NCBI GenBank assembly: GCA_002081555.1
Contig: MZNV01001529.1
Span: forward strand, 23,620 to 87,619
Direction: 5' to 3'
Length of the DNA stretch: 64,000 nt
From: Protostelium mycophagum
Taxonomy: Eukaryota; Evosea; Variosea; Protosteliida; Protosteliaceae
The notes under the pieces are model-generated. The model was given only the letters and a program-made list of their open reading frames with translations, ran no database searches and had not been told where the DNA came from. The translations under genes and the position numbers were made by a program. Shown here in pieces: positions 1 through 10,728 of this stretch (its first letter is position 1; each line of letters starts with the position of its first letter).

Positions 1-171
1 TCGCGATGAATAAATCGATCCAATGTAATGGGAGTATCTGGATGAGAATGCGGTTCACTTTTGAGGAAACCAGATCCCTCGTCACCAGAACAAAAAATTA
101 TAACAAAATTGTTTATAATAATTTGAATTTTATATTCTCTTGAACAAAGAAAATCGCTGAAATATTTCATT

Positions 172-1275
172 TCAAAGCAGATTTCTCTTGACGAATTCAG
201 CTATTCTGGCGTTTCCATCTTCAAATGCGGCCATTGCAGCGGGTCTATTAGGGTGTGGCCTGGCCATAAACCCATGAACAGTCCCAGGATATACCTGTTT
301 GCATCACCTCGCATCGAAATTGATTCTGGCGTCTGTGGGTGCCTCGTATTTTGCGAGGGCAAAGACTCTTTTGCGGTTTTTGCATCACACAATGTACACA
401 TCAGATGTCGACTTGCATCTACAGCCAAAAACGAATAAGACCCACTTTCTTTTCAAAAGGCACAGAATTCTTGCTGAGGATCTGGTTCCACGCCTTCATA
501 TGACTCTCAGTCATCAGGCTGTCCTCTTCTGCGGCCAGAAGCAATGTCGGTCTTTTGATGTTTTCCACTTCAGAGTTGGTCCAGAGAGACGGATGACAGT
601 GGACAGCAGCATCAACTTCTCCAGATGATAACTGGATGCTGTATTTCCCTCCAAAACAATATCCAACCGCGCAGAGTTTGGTGATACCAAGTTCTCTGGA
701 AATCATGAGCAATTTGGAGGCTAAGCTGAAATTCGACAGTAGATTACTTGATGGCAGCGACAGAGCGTTGAACGATCGGAACAGTCACAGCAGCACGATG
801 TCTATACATGAAAGGAATACCATCTTTCACAATCATGATCGCTCTCGTGATAAAACCCATTCTTGGCTATTTGATGTAAGTGAAATCAGAAAATGTCGCC
901 CACTTACTTGACCTCCTGGTTCGTCAGCCATAAAACCGTCGAACAATTCAACAGACGCGCAGTCTCCGTTGAACAAGTCAGGGACATATACGTTCATAGA
1001 AGTTGCTTGTGCCAGGCCATCCGCGATAAGAAGGTTGTTGACCAGACCATGTCCTGAACCATCAAAATGAATTTGAATGATTAACTCCCACCGAAAACGT
1101 CAGTGAGGAGTAAGATTGCCTTGTCCTTGTGTTCTGGTGGCGCATCGCCTGTGCCAATATACGTCTTGATTCCACCAATCTCTTCAAAACAGCCTTTTGG
1201 AGTTCCATTCAAGATACCACCTTTCAGACAATTGGGACACAAGCCCTTCTGCTCTCCTTCATCCAAATCGCTCAT
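172..1275 (-). CDS. Dienelactone hydrolase family protein
   Basis: Spliced alpha/beta hydrolase of the dienelactone hydrolase (DLH) family, probably cytosolic; the substrate cannot be told. The N-terminal exon reads MSDLDEGEQKGLCPNCLKGG, continuing to LLTDVFGG. Later exons give GHGLVNNLLIADGLAQ and AVGYCFGGKYSIQL, where the Cys of GYCFGG is the DLH nucleophile position. The last exon gives YPGTVHGFMARPHPN, which carries the catalytic His, and ends FVKRNLL-stop at 172-174. AEEDSLM is near the expected acidic triad residue. The start at 1275 was chosen because homologues begin just before the Cys-rich CPNC segment; an in-frame ATG at 1377 would add 34 residues. One intron, about 726-747, appears to be only 22 nt. 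What is seen: the nucleophile and His motifs. What is family knowledge: hydrolase activity on ester or lactone substrates. Confidence 0.82.
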
Positions 1276-1375
1276 CTCCGTGTTTGTCACAAAGAACGAA
1301 AAAACCGAACCAAAACGAGGAAATCCGGACCCGTCAGAAAATTCAGAAATAAACCGTCTCTTGTCAAAGTCTGAC

Positions 1376-2411
1376 ACCTGTAAAATTAGGTATTATCTAT
1401 ATAAATATTATGTCTTGAAATCTCAGTGTTGACTGTTTCATCGACGTCACTTGGTTCTTGTCAGTTTGCCGAAAGAAAAATCACATTTTAATTAATTTTA
1501 TAGTTCACTCCAATGACCCAAACAAAAAGGCAAAAAGGCGAAAAGGGAAACTGGGGAGAAAGCCAAACTCTGCACATGATCTCCGCGAACATCAAGAAAA
1601 GTCTGAGAGCGTCTACGCCAAATCATCTGTTCTGAGAGCAGCACAAGGTTTGTGTGAAGCGAAGATCTGGATCAGAGGGGTGACGTGTGAGAATTTCGTT
1701 CACCGGCAGTCGACCGGGATGAGTGTTGACCAAGCAGTGCAGTGCAGCGGGGGCAAGTACCTCTGTGCTCGGTAAAGACGGTATTCTTCCCCTCAGTTTT
1801 TCTCTGAGTGAATATCTCCAAGTGACGGCCATGAATAAGAATCTCTGATCAAAGCCTGCCAGGTAAGTGGAGAGATCACAGCGGATGAGGCCAAACTGAG
1901 AGAGTCAGATCACGATGAATAGGTGGGAGACGTTGTTACCGTAATTTCTGGCGGTAGGCTGTGGGTCTCATTGAAGCCAAACTCAAAAATGACAATTTGC
2001 TTTATTAATATACAACGCGACAATGATATCCCAATGAATAATCAAAAGAGACTGGCGGTCTCAATCCTCACTAGTGCCAAATTTAAGACACAAAACTGGT
2101 CTAGGTTTAAATGCATTTATCACTTGTATGTGGAAACAAATGCAAACTGACGTTATTGGTGTGTCTGATGACGCAGCTTTTTACATCTTTGGAGATTGAA
2201 AAAGATTAATAGATATTCACAAAGTCACTGTTCATGGCAAACACCTGAAATGGTTTGGTAATTTGCATAAATCGAAAGGGACAAAGATGATTAGTCCCTC
2301 TACAACGACCAAAAATGCGAACGGTTCAGGGTTCGACTCAATCCTACTTGGGGTTTTTGGGAAAAAGATGACCTTCGTGAGATTTCAACAACACCCACAC
2401 GATTTACCACG
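1376..2411. other. Intergenic stretch, no convincing gene
   Basis: About 1 kb between the dienelactone hydrolase and the Lunapark-like gene, whose 5' ends face each other. A 105-codon forward frame (1458-1775) and a 69-codon reverse frame (1623-1832) overlap in opposite directions. Neither shows a recognisable domain nor clear splice continuation, so I call no gene. The region probably holds both promoters. No tRNA or repeat array was seen. Confidence 0.5.
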
Positions 2412-4014
2412 ATGTTCAAAAGACTCTTCTCCTTCTTTAAAAAGGTAATCAAAGACTCTCTTATCTCTTCTCTACTCACATTCACAGGAGGAATCAGTTC
2501 AAGAGGTCTTGGAAAGAACTGAAAAGCAGATACAACTTCTTACAAAAAACAACACTAACGTTCGCGATAGATGGCGGCGACACATCTCTAGATTGATCAT
2601 ATGGAGCATATTATTGGAGCTGATCTACTCTGCTCTTTATTACCTATTCTTATACAAGAGAGAAATTGACCTCCCACCACTCCAGATCGACGATTATTCT
2701 TCATATAGCGAGAGGAAGGCACAAATCGTATTTTGGCGCTGTGCAGATGCCGCTCCCTTGATCCTCATCCCTCTCACGTGAGTATCAGATCTCTAGTCGT
2801 CATGGAATTGATTTCGACAGCTCCACAATTCTCAGAAGATCGATCAACTGGTGGTTTGGCAGAAGCATAGCCAACTATGAGACCAAACTTGTAAATCTCA
2901 GAGCAGAGCAGGACAAAAAGGTGATTTGTAAATGCAGTGACGTCATCGTTCTGATCAACACAGCTAGAAGAATTCGCCAAAGAGAGCAAATTTTATGAGA
3001 CACAAGCCCTCATGAATAAATACAGCAAGAAACCAACACCGAAGACCCCTCCAGGTGAAGAAATGATCCATTCATCACATCCCAAAAATTTCAAAAATGC
3101 TGCAGAACCTTCCCAGCATGATCCATACCTTCATCTCCAAAAGAAATCTGCTTGCATCACAACAAAAATTCTATTTTTAACAAAGATGGCACGTTGTAGA
3201 TGCTGAATTTATTTTTAGCTGGCAAAGGAAAAGTGATCGTGCCCCAAAAGGACTTGGACAGTTTGAAGCAACAGAACGCCATGCTCATGAAACAAAATAG
3301 AATACTGATGCAACAATTACAAGAGATAAAGTCCGGAAACCTCCAGATTCAGCACAACGCCCCCCTCGCTCTTCCAGCCCCACCCCCTGTCGACCCCCCC
3401 GTTGTCGACACCTCTGTCGACGAGAAGGCGGTAGTTGTACAGGAGAGCCCATCCAAAAAAAAATTGAACAAGAGGAGGTGAATTCATTTTAATTTTACAA
3501 TTTAATTTATATTCTTTATGATTTTTATTAATCTAGTGTAGATCAATGAGTAAAGAATTGCAATCTGCCAAAACGAACAACACAACACCCTCACAACCTA
3601 GCCAGACGAGGTATTTTGATAAATTCATTTTTCTTCCAACAAAAATAAAATAAAAATGTCAATATTCCATGATGTCTTGAAAAGACATCTTATGTGTCGT
3701 AGATACGTCATGGCAGTCCCTGCCGACATTTCTGCCGCACGACGCAGAGCACCCACCAGAAACAAACCAGGTCTGTACATCCCCTCACCAATTTTTTTTG
3801 ACTGGTTGTAGAAGAGCCCATGGGGTGGTTTGACAGGATGATCGACTATCTTGTGGGTCCTGAGTACAACGAGATGCCCAAAGAGCTACCCGCACCCACG
3901 GCCAACTTGGAAGAGAGGATATCGGCCATATTGGAGAGTGCCGCAGCACAGGATGCAGCACAGGAAGAGGAGAATGTTGCAGAAGAGAAGGAAGAGCACC
4001 CAAAGACACAATAA
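2412..4014 (+). CDS. Lunapark-like ER junction protein lacking the zinc finger
   Basis: Resembles Lunapark (Lnp), the ER membrane protein that stabilises three-way tubule junctions. The start MFKRLFSFFKK is spliced to EESVQEVLERTEKQIQLLT, a short coiled coil. Two hydrophobic segments follow (around IIWSILLELIYSALYYLFLY and CADAAPLILIPLT), then WWFGRSIANYETKLVNLRAE, matching the Lunapark post-membrane coiled coil. A Gln/Leu coiled coil (about 3230-3330) and a Pro-rich linker come next. The last exon has GWFDRMIDYLVGPEYNE, which corresponds to the 'LDRI.(E/D)YLVGDGP' segment just before the C4 zinc ribbon of known Lunaparks. The ribbon itself is absent: the chain runs into an Ala/Glu-rich tail and stops at 4012-4014. 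At least six introns. Confident of the family; the functional meaning of the missing ribbon is inference. Confidence 0.72.
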
Positions 4015-4344
4015 ACTGTTCTTTTGGAGATTTGCATCTCGAAATTAACCCAGGGTCTCTTTCTCTGATGATCTTTAGAGGAATGAGCCAGCTGTCAGCA
4101 ACACTGTTCCATCGTTTTTACATCTCCATTTATCCATTCCTCACTGGCCTCTGCAACGAGCCCTGTGAAGGAACACTTCCATCAGCATCACTGTCAAGAC
4201 GACATCTTCCTCAAGACTCATCACGAAGATATTCCAGTGTGTGCAATAAAACGATTATTAAACTAAATGTGAAATACGAACCAACATTGGTGGAATGTTT
4301 GAGGACAATGGCTTGAACACATCGCAAATGGTGAATATCGATTT
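4015..4344. other. Convergent intergenic spacer
   Basis: About 330 bp between the stop of the Lunapark-like gene (+) and the stop of the pantothenate kinase gene (-), so it holds both 3' ends. A 94-codon forward frame crosses it but shows no domain. Nothing else is recognised. AATAAA-like stretches occur (near 4246) but a poly(A) site cannot be assigned. Confidence 0.45.
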
Positions 4345-6185
4345 TTATTGCTTAGCCCTCTCTTTTAGCTTTTCGCCAGAAAGAAGAGCACCTATACACC
4401 CAAGGTAACTGTTGTGCAGCAGAAATGTTGCCTGCATCTTGCCCTTTGACCAGAAGTCCTGTCAAGGTGTCAAAAATGCACATTTAGACTTTCAGGATCT
4501 CACCACAGCGAAACTGAGCCTGGACCATACAAAAGAGTTCTCTTGTAGAAACCCTCCAGAAAACAAGATGCGATCGACATTGCATGTCTGTGCATTGAGG
4601 TAGGCAATCTGTCCAATGTTGTTCGAAATCATCAAGAGAAGGCTCCTGGAATAGATAAGAATGGGTGAATTTTTCTGTTTACATTGAGTACCCAATCTTT
4701 CATGTTTGCAGCTCTGCCGTAAAGATGCATTTTACAAATACTTTTGTGCATTGTAGAAGGGTAAAGATATTTTCCGGGGGACTCACTTGATGACGTCTTC
4801 TTTGTTGTAATCTGAGGGGGGGGCATCCTCCCTTCTCACTGCGATTTTTCCAAAACTGCTAGCGATGAGGTCAGCCTTCAGGCCGAGAGCGCCATAATCA
4901 CTGCCGTAAATATCTCCCACCAGCAAATCCACGTTTTTGTTGTCACCTGAGATATTTCAGCGAAATTTTGGGGAAATTTCGGAGAAGATTACCCTTTTGA
5001 GAGAGTTCTTTGACCTCTTCAAAACTTTTGATATCGGTGAGGGCCTTCGCAAGACCCCAAAAAGTACCGCCGCCAAGACTCGAACCCGAGACTCTCTCGA
5101 ATTTATTCTCGTCATCCACCTGTACACATTTCAGCATTTCGTTTTATTTATATTATTTTCTTCTAATATTATTTCATCATTAAACTCTGCAAAATGCTAC
5201 ATAATTGAAGACCATATATTATTCCAGCAGAACAAAATTCAACCAAATTAACTTGATAAATAAAAATCAACTTGAAAAAATAAAATAAAATAAATATGAA
5301 GGAAAAGAAGACACACCCTCAATATGGAGATGCCAGAGCCGATGTTGACCAACAGATATGGATATCTTATATTTTCAGAAGAGATGAACTCTTTTTGGTT
5401 CTCCTTCCAGTTGTAAGTGAACGCCTCTTTATTCACCTGAAATATTTTATTCTTTTGCTGTTTTTGATTCGGCTCTCATCAACTGTTAAAAAGAAAGATG
5501 GCGTGATGAGCATGATCTTCACCTCTGAAAGGCAGTAGTTTAGACCTTTGACGAGACATTTCATCTCGTCTTTCTGTACAAACTCAGTTCCTAATAGTTG
5601 ACCCGCGATTTCTTTGTATTTATAAGCTCCTCCTCCTGTCGCACAGATACGATCCGTCTTATTATTTCCCCATTTTTGATGTAATTTTGTCTCTGATTAT
5701 GAATCAGAACCAGTTTTCACGTGACCGATGGATACCCGCTAAGAAGGTCATGAATTCTGTGTTACGACTAGAAGGGAATTTCAGAAACTTGAGACTCCCT
5801 GACCTCTTCAGATAACATTTTGTTGGTAATCACGTTCACCTCCTGGCATATCTAGCGCCAAAGTCGGATCGGGCTTCAAAGGCTCTTTAGATCTGTTGCG
5901 TGGTGAGATCACATTTTCTTTCACAGAGGCCTACCTGAAGAATTCGTCCTGAAAATCTTTCATCACATATTCTGGAAGTTCAGGGGGTGATGGAGGTTTC
6001 CAATAGACGATCTTTGTGAAAGATCCTATCTATGTTTACATTCTGCATTCTATTTCGAATCACATACCTCCAATATCAACAGCGACTGGTGCAAGATTCC
6101 TCTGCCATGGCTTCTTGACATGTAGAGTCTCTCCTCCCAGCTCTTCTGATATCATCTCACGTTCAAAATATGTATTTTTCTTCAT
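4345..6185 (-). CDS. Pantothenate kinase (eukaryotic type II)
   Basis: Phosphorylates pantothenate using ATP, the first committed step of coenzyme A synthesis. The N-terminal exon MKKNTYFEREMISEELGGE leads to NLAPVAVDIGG, the ASKHA phosphate-1 loop, spliced to IVYWKPPSPPELPEYV. A middle exon holds RVSGSSLGGGTFWGLAKAL, the signature Gly-rich segment of animal PanKs. The C-terminal exons give NNIGQIAYLNAQ, DRILFSGGFLQEN and FWSKGKMQATFLLHNSYLG, closely matching the PanK C-terminus, and stop at 4345-4347. The start at 6185 is the only ATG in frame with the first exon after a near upstream stop. The gene is divergent from the small forward gene at 6263, only about 77 bp away, so a shared promoter is likely. 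A motif resembling a tRNA T-arm near 5076-5095 is part of the coding Gly-rich segment. Confidence 0.88.
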
Positions 6186-6262
6186 CGCCGTGGCATGTCC
6201 GATGTCATCACATTCTCACAAGCCATTGTTGTACACGACGTGATCACAGGAACAGAGAAGAG

Positions 6263-6612
6263 ATGTCTTCCCTTGACGAAGAGAGTTTTCTCTCTGACGG
6301 TGAGCGCACCGACGACTTCCTTGTCCAAGCTGAGAAGAAGTATCTAATGTATGATTTGATTTGATGTAGCCCCAGGGCTTCGCTACCAAAAAGTCATAAA
6401 TGCAATGGACTCATCATCTCAAGGTAATAGAAGAAGCCACAAGGGAGGAATAGAGGAGCCATGCGCTGATGAAGGCCGTACTGAGTCTGGAAACTGGCCT
6501 GGAATTTCCATCCGAACACAAATTATTATCACCAAGCTTCGACTTCCTTCTTTGGAGGTGCTTCTCTCATCCAAGATCTCACTTTAATGTGGTTGGAAAT
6601 GCAACCGTTTGA
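6263..6612 (+). CDS. Small spliced gene, unknown function
   Basis: The first exon reads MSSLDEESFLSDG and ends at a good donor (G|GTGAGC). Splicing to the acceptor after CCCCAG near 6375 gives LRYQKVINAMDSSSQ. A further segment in the right region reads SHALMKAVLSLETGLEFP and then EHKLLSPSFDFLL, but I could not find a donor/acceptor pair that joins it in phase. Gene presence is plausible because the start is sandwiched between two well-defined neighbours, but the exon structure is unresolved. No family recognised. It is divergent from pantothenate kinase and convergent with the FHA kinase. Confidence 0.35.
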
Positions 6613-6696
6613 GATCAACAGGTTCGTCTTTGCACCAAGTCTCTCAAGAATAATATCAGAAGACCGACTATCTTTATATCCTCCTCTTTAAGATCA

Positions 6697-9600
6697 TCAC
6701 TCAGCCTTAGCCCTTCTTCTGCGAGAAGAGTACGACTTCTTAGTGACCTCCTGAGCTACTTCTTCATCAGAGTCACTGTCTTTAACTTGTACTTGGCTTC
6801 TCGTCTGTCTTCTCGGTGCGGATTTGTCCTCTTTTGCTGCTGATCGTCAACGTTCTTTCGGCATCATTATCCATCCTGTGATGATCACCTGCTGTGGCTC
6901 TTCGGGGCCTCTTCTTGGTGTTTGTCTCTTCGTCTTCACTGTCCTCTTCCTCCTACATCTTTATAAACTTTTGATCTCAATGAATTTATTTTCCATGAGG
7001 ATTTGAAGCAAAGATGCATGAAAGATATATATTTTGCAGAAAAATGCTTTTTTGCCACAGTATAAATTTATTTTGGATTTATATACAAAACATTCACAAA
7101 AATATTCGTATGTCTGTTGCGGAAAATCCGCAACCAGAAATACTCTGCCAAGTCCAAAATACCGGGAAAAGGCATCTTGCCACAGAAACACTCTTTCGGC
7201 CGAACGATGAGTACCTCTCCCTCCTCTTTGATGTCGACCTCTTTAGGCTTTCTCGAGCGAGTCCTGGTGCTTCTGCTCGGTGATGCTGGAGGTGATGGAG
7301 CCGCCGTTTGTCTCCTTCTCGGGCTATGTCTCAATTTCTCCTCGTCTTTTTTCACTGAAATTTCTGGGGATTTTCTCTTCTTCGTGTCCCCGTTGGTTTC
7401 TGAAAAGATTGAGATTTGGCGGGAAAATAGATGGGATCTACAACGAGCCACGTACTTTCTGCTTCGGAGTCGTTGGATGTCTCGGTCTTGGAGTCTTGTA
7501 TCCGTTTGATTCCCTGGTTACCGTCAATCTTCCGAAATTTCTCAGAAAATTCTGACCTTCATCCAGGGGTGTCGGAAAATTCCTGGAATAGTTATGCGTT
7601 CGATGGGGTCCACCGTCATCAAACTACAACGCTCAGAACTCTCGAAATTTCAACGAGATCTGAGGAGATGACAGACCTCCTGAGCATGTCTTTTGCATCA
7701 TCAGAAACATTGCTAAATATCTCATCATCCATGCTGTAGTTGCCTTTTTTGATGTCATCAAAACTGTTCTCCGCGAATGGCATGACACCCGCAATCATAA
7801 TGTACCTGATGGAGAATAAGATCAGATCATTTCACATCATGTCAATGACGGATGTGTCAATATGACATCTCGACATGTACACTCACAATATGACACCCAT
7901 AGACCAGATGTCGACAGCGTGGGAATATCCATCAATCTTGTCCTCAGAGGCAAAGATGATCTCTGGCGCTGTGCAAGATGAGTTCATGCATCTACAATCG
8001 TGAAGATCATAAATTACGTACCAACATATTGAGGTGTGCCACAAAGAGTCTTCATCACCTTCTCCCCAAAAATCTTTGAAAATCCTGAGAAATATCAGCA
8101 AAATATCATCCACATTTCTGCGAAATTTCGCTGAAAACTCACCAAAATCAGTCAATTTGATAAACATCTCTCCACACATCAGAATATTTTCTGGCTGAAA
8201 AATGTCGTCAATAAATATTTTATTTACCTCGTTGTAGATGCGAAAACCTCACCTTCAGGTCACGGTGAGCGATTCCTACTTCTTCTCAATTTTCGACACA
8301 AAATATGACATGCACATACGACAACGTAAAAAAGGTCGAGATGTCTTACCGTTGTCATGGAGATATCCTACAGCGCTTGCTAATTGTCCAAATAACTTTC
8401 TACTCTCATCTTCTGTGTAGTGCCCTCTGCTTGCCACGTGATCAAAAAGATCTCCCCCAGTGGCTCTAATCTATTTTTAGTCTCGTTGTAGACCAAGATA
8501 TTCTGAAATTTCGTGGAAATTTCACTCACAATTCCAAGATGAGATAGAGGTACTCTGGCGAGTCGTATATTTGTAAAATACTAAGTATGTTCTGGTGAAC
8601 TATTTTTTGCATCACTCTCACTTCGTCCATCAACTGATCCTTTCTGTCCATCTGTCAGTTTTCTTCACGTGAATCATCACGGTTGTTAACGAATGAGTTG
8701 ACGGTAAGTTCACCTGTACGAGCCCATGTCGAATTTCTTCTTATCGATGATTTTTACGGCAACTTCGGCTCCGGTTCTTTTATCCGTTCCCTTTTTGACA
8801 GTTGCAAAAGCTCCACTGAATGATATGAATGATCTCTTCATCTACAACGAGGGAATGAAAAAACCGAGTGGGGGGAGAAATCGAAGTGCTGACCTTCCCA
8901 GTTCCTTTCCTATGTCATAATGTTTGTAAATCTCGTCATTGCTTGTCACGTTCTCTTTGAATATATACCCGATAAACGCTGAAAGATTTCAATCTACATC
9001 GTTGTAGACGCCGAAAACTCACAGTCCTCCATCTGTCTTTTTTTGGCCAGTTCGGAGTTACGTATGACAAGTGACAGCTCATCACCATCATGTATCATCC
9101 TCTTATTTGTCTTACCGATCTTGTCCCCGTTGACAAACGTGCCGTTTGAACTACAGAAAACTCAGTGAAATTTCATGTCGAGTATTTTTGGGTACCTGAG
9201 GTCCTCCACCCAGTAATATCCAGATTCTCGGAAAATTCTACAATGCTTTTGGCTGATCAATTTGTCATTTGGGAAGCTCACTTCACACTCGCTGCTCTTT
9301 TTAATATTTTGAAAATATAGACATTAGTGTTTTTGGTGACTGTGACAATATTTTTGGTACTGTGGCTGTGCCGCAGCGACAATACTTGCAAGTTCTGGTG
9401 CGCAGAGCTATACTTTATTTTGATAAACTGTCTTGTCGCGAAGCACCCGCGTGTTACAAGTACAGAATACCACATACCATTATTTTTATGCTGCGGCTGT
9501 GCCGCAGTGCCACCATTCAATGGTCACGTGATCCACACAAACATGATTTGAATATCTCATTTTGTGGATGTCTTTGACAATGTGCCAAGGTTGTCGCTGC

Positions 9601-9883
9601 GGGACTTGCATTGCAGCGGAGTTGCCACATATTATTTTTGTGCTGCAGCTGGCCGCAATGTCCATAAACGGAGCTACAAGGACGTGATCGTGGTCTAGAA
9701 AGTACTTGCAGCTGCAGATACTTCTACTGTTTCATGACATGGACATCACAACAGATGTCATGATGTCGACACGACACTTCTGACACCTCACCTGGGGTCA
9801 CGGCCGAACAAGATGGAGTCCTTCTCGACATTAACATGGTTCCATCTTGGGTTCAATGAGCGAAATTGGGCCTCTTTAGCCGC
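6697..9883 (-). CDS. FHA-domain serine/threonine protein kinase (Chk2/Fhk-like)
   Basis: Order along the protein: an FHA phosphothreonine-binding domain (DSILFGRDP, then SECEVSFPNDKLISQKHCRI, spliced to SSNGTFVNGDKIG), then a kinase domain. The kinase has VAVKIIDKKKFDMGS (ATP-anchoring Lys), [10 protein letters not shown] (catalytic loop), KLTDFGFSKIFGE, CGTPQYVAPEI (activation loop to APE), DIWSMGVIL and LMTVDPIERITIPGIFRHPWMK. This FHA-kinase order is that of Chk2/Rad53 and the Dictyostelium Fhk kinases, checkpoint-type CaMK-group kinases. A Ser/Arg/Lys- and Glu-rich tail of about 200 residues (7430 to 6697) follows, including SPPASPSRSTRTRSRKPK and EEEDSEDEETN; its exon joins are tentative. 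The N-terminal exon begins after an acceptor at 9884, so the true start lies further upstream and is not identified. The intron at about 9300-9790 carries a three-copy repeat. Confidence 0.8.
9349..9662. repeat. Three dispersed copies of a ~32-bp hairpin repeat in an intron
   Basis: Inside the long FHA-kinase intron, similar segments start near 9349, 9479 and 9627. Each reads roughly TATTTTTG.T(A/G)CTG, then (C/T)GGCTGTGCCGCA(G/A). The second copy contains a perfect CTGCGGC-TGT-GCCGCAG hairpin at 9491-9507; the third has lost one base of the loop. The same hairpin core occurs elsewhere in the window, which suggests a small repeat family rather than a kinase-specific element. An additional 12-bp inverted match (CCGCAGCGACAA near 9371 with its complement near 9590) links the first copy to the right side of the intron. 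Confidence 0.7.
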
Positions 9884-10059
9884 CTGTTGGTGTTATTCTT
9901 TAGTGATGGAATTTTTTCATGAGTGGCGCTCCGCGCCGAGTGTCATATTTGTGTAAATGATGAGGCTGCAAGCTCTATCTGCTGCTGAATCATTTTAGAC
10001 AGAAATTGTCGCGGCAGAAAGAACTGCGAAGCAGTGTTTTTTCGGGCATCTGCTTGTCA

Positions 10060-10620
10060 TTATGTCGAAATCATCTGGAACGATGTGTGCACCCTAAGTC
10101 TACAGAGGGTGGTATTTTTGTTCATAAGTACACTGCAAAAATCTGGAGAGGTCTTACTTTTGAAGTCATCGTGGTGATTCAGATGGAACTGCGTTTCGTT
10201 AATAAAGAGAGCGGTTTGATCTGAATAGGTGTAATTGTGCAGGTCCCCAGAGCACATTTTTATCCTCACTCTCGCGCAACAAGAGTATCCTGTTGTGAAT
10301 AGTGCAGAACAAAAAGTGAACATGTTCAATGTCAATAGGACATCACATTTCCAGTGTGCAGTATCATTTTGTTCTTCAAAAAGGCTGAAGATAATTTCGT
10401 TCCCTTCTGACACAAATCGTTCATTTTCTGCCAATATTTGGCTGATTCGAAGACCAAGGATTTTTTCTTGATCGTGATTGATTGTCTGACCACCTTACCT
10501 AACTTCTGTGATTTGTGCTGTCAATCCGAAATAGAAGAGGTTGCCGTTGATGGATGGCGGTTGTCGCGAGGGAAAGTGCTTTGACACCTGGATCTTTTCC
10601 TCGCAGATCTGCGATGATTC
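10060..10620 (-). CDS. Unknown exons between the FHA kinase and homogentisate dioxygenase
   Basis: A reverse-strand frame reads PPSINGNLFYFGLTAQITEV, ends at a GT donor near 10500, and resumes after a CAAG acceptor with ILGLRISQILAENERFVSEG and then NEIIFSLFEEQND. Further downstream it continues to a stop at 10060, although part of that (about 10240-10350) may be intron. The composition looks coding but I recognise no family. It could be the missing N-terminal part of the FHA kinase, which lies just downstream on the same strand and lacks a start, or a separate small gene. Confidence 0.3.
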
Positions 10621-10728
10621 TTCTACAACGAACCAAACTCGTTTTTCTCTTTTATTTTCGCGAAAAGAGAAGACTTTTTATTTTTATTTTTATCTGCAAA
10701 AACTTTCCCAAGCGTTTTATTTCTTATT

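Noticed and set aside
1458-1775. 105-codon forward frame in the first intergenic region
   Set aside because: No domain, no clean splice signals, and an equally open reverse frame overlaps it.
2320-2345. GGTTCGACTC-like B-box suggesting a tRNA near 2.3 kb
   Set aside because: No pairing acceptor or anticodon stems around it.
5076-5100. T-arm-like sequence suggesting a tRNA on the reverse strand
   Set aside because: It lies inside the conserved SGSSLGGG-encoding exon and flanking acceptor of pantothenate kinase; no acceptor stem or anticodon arm can be formed.
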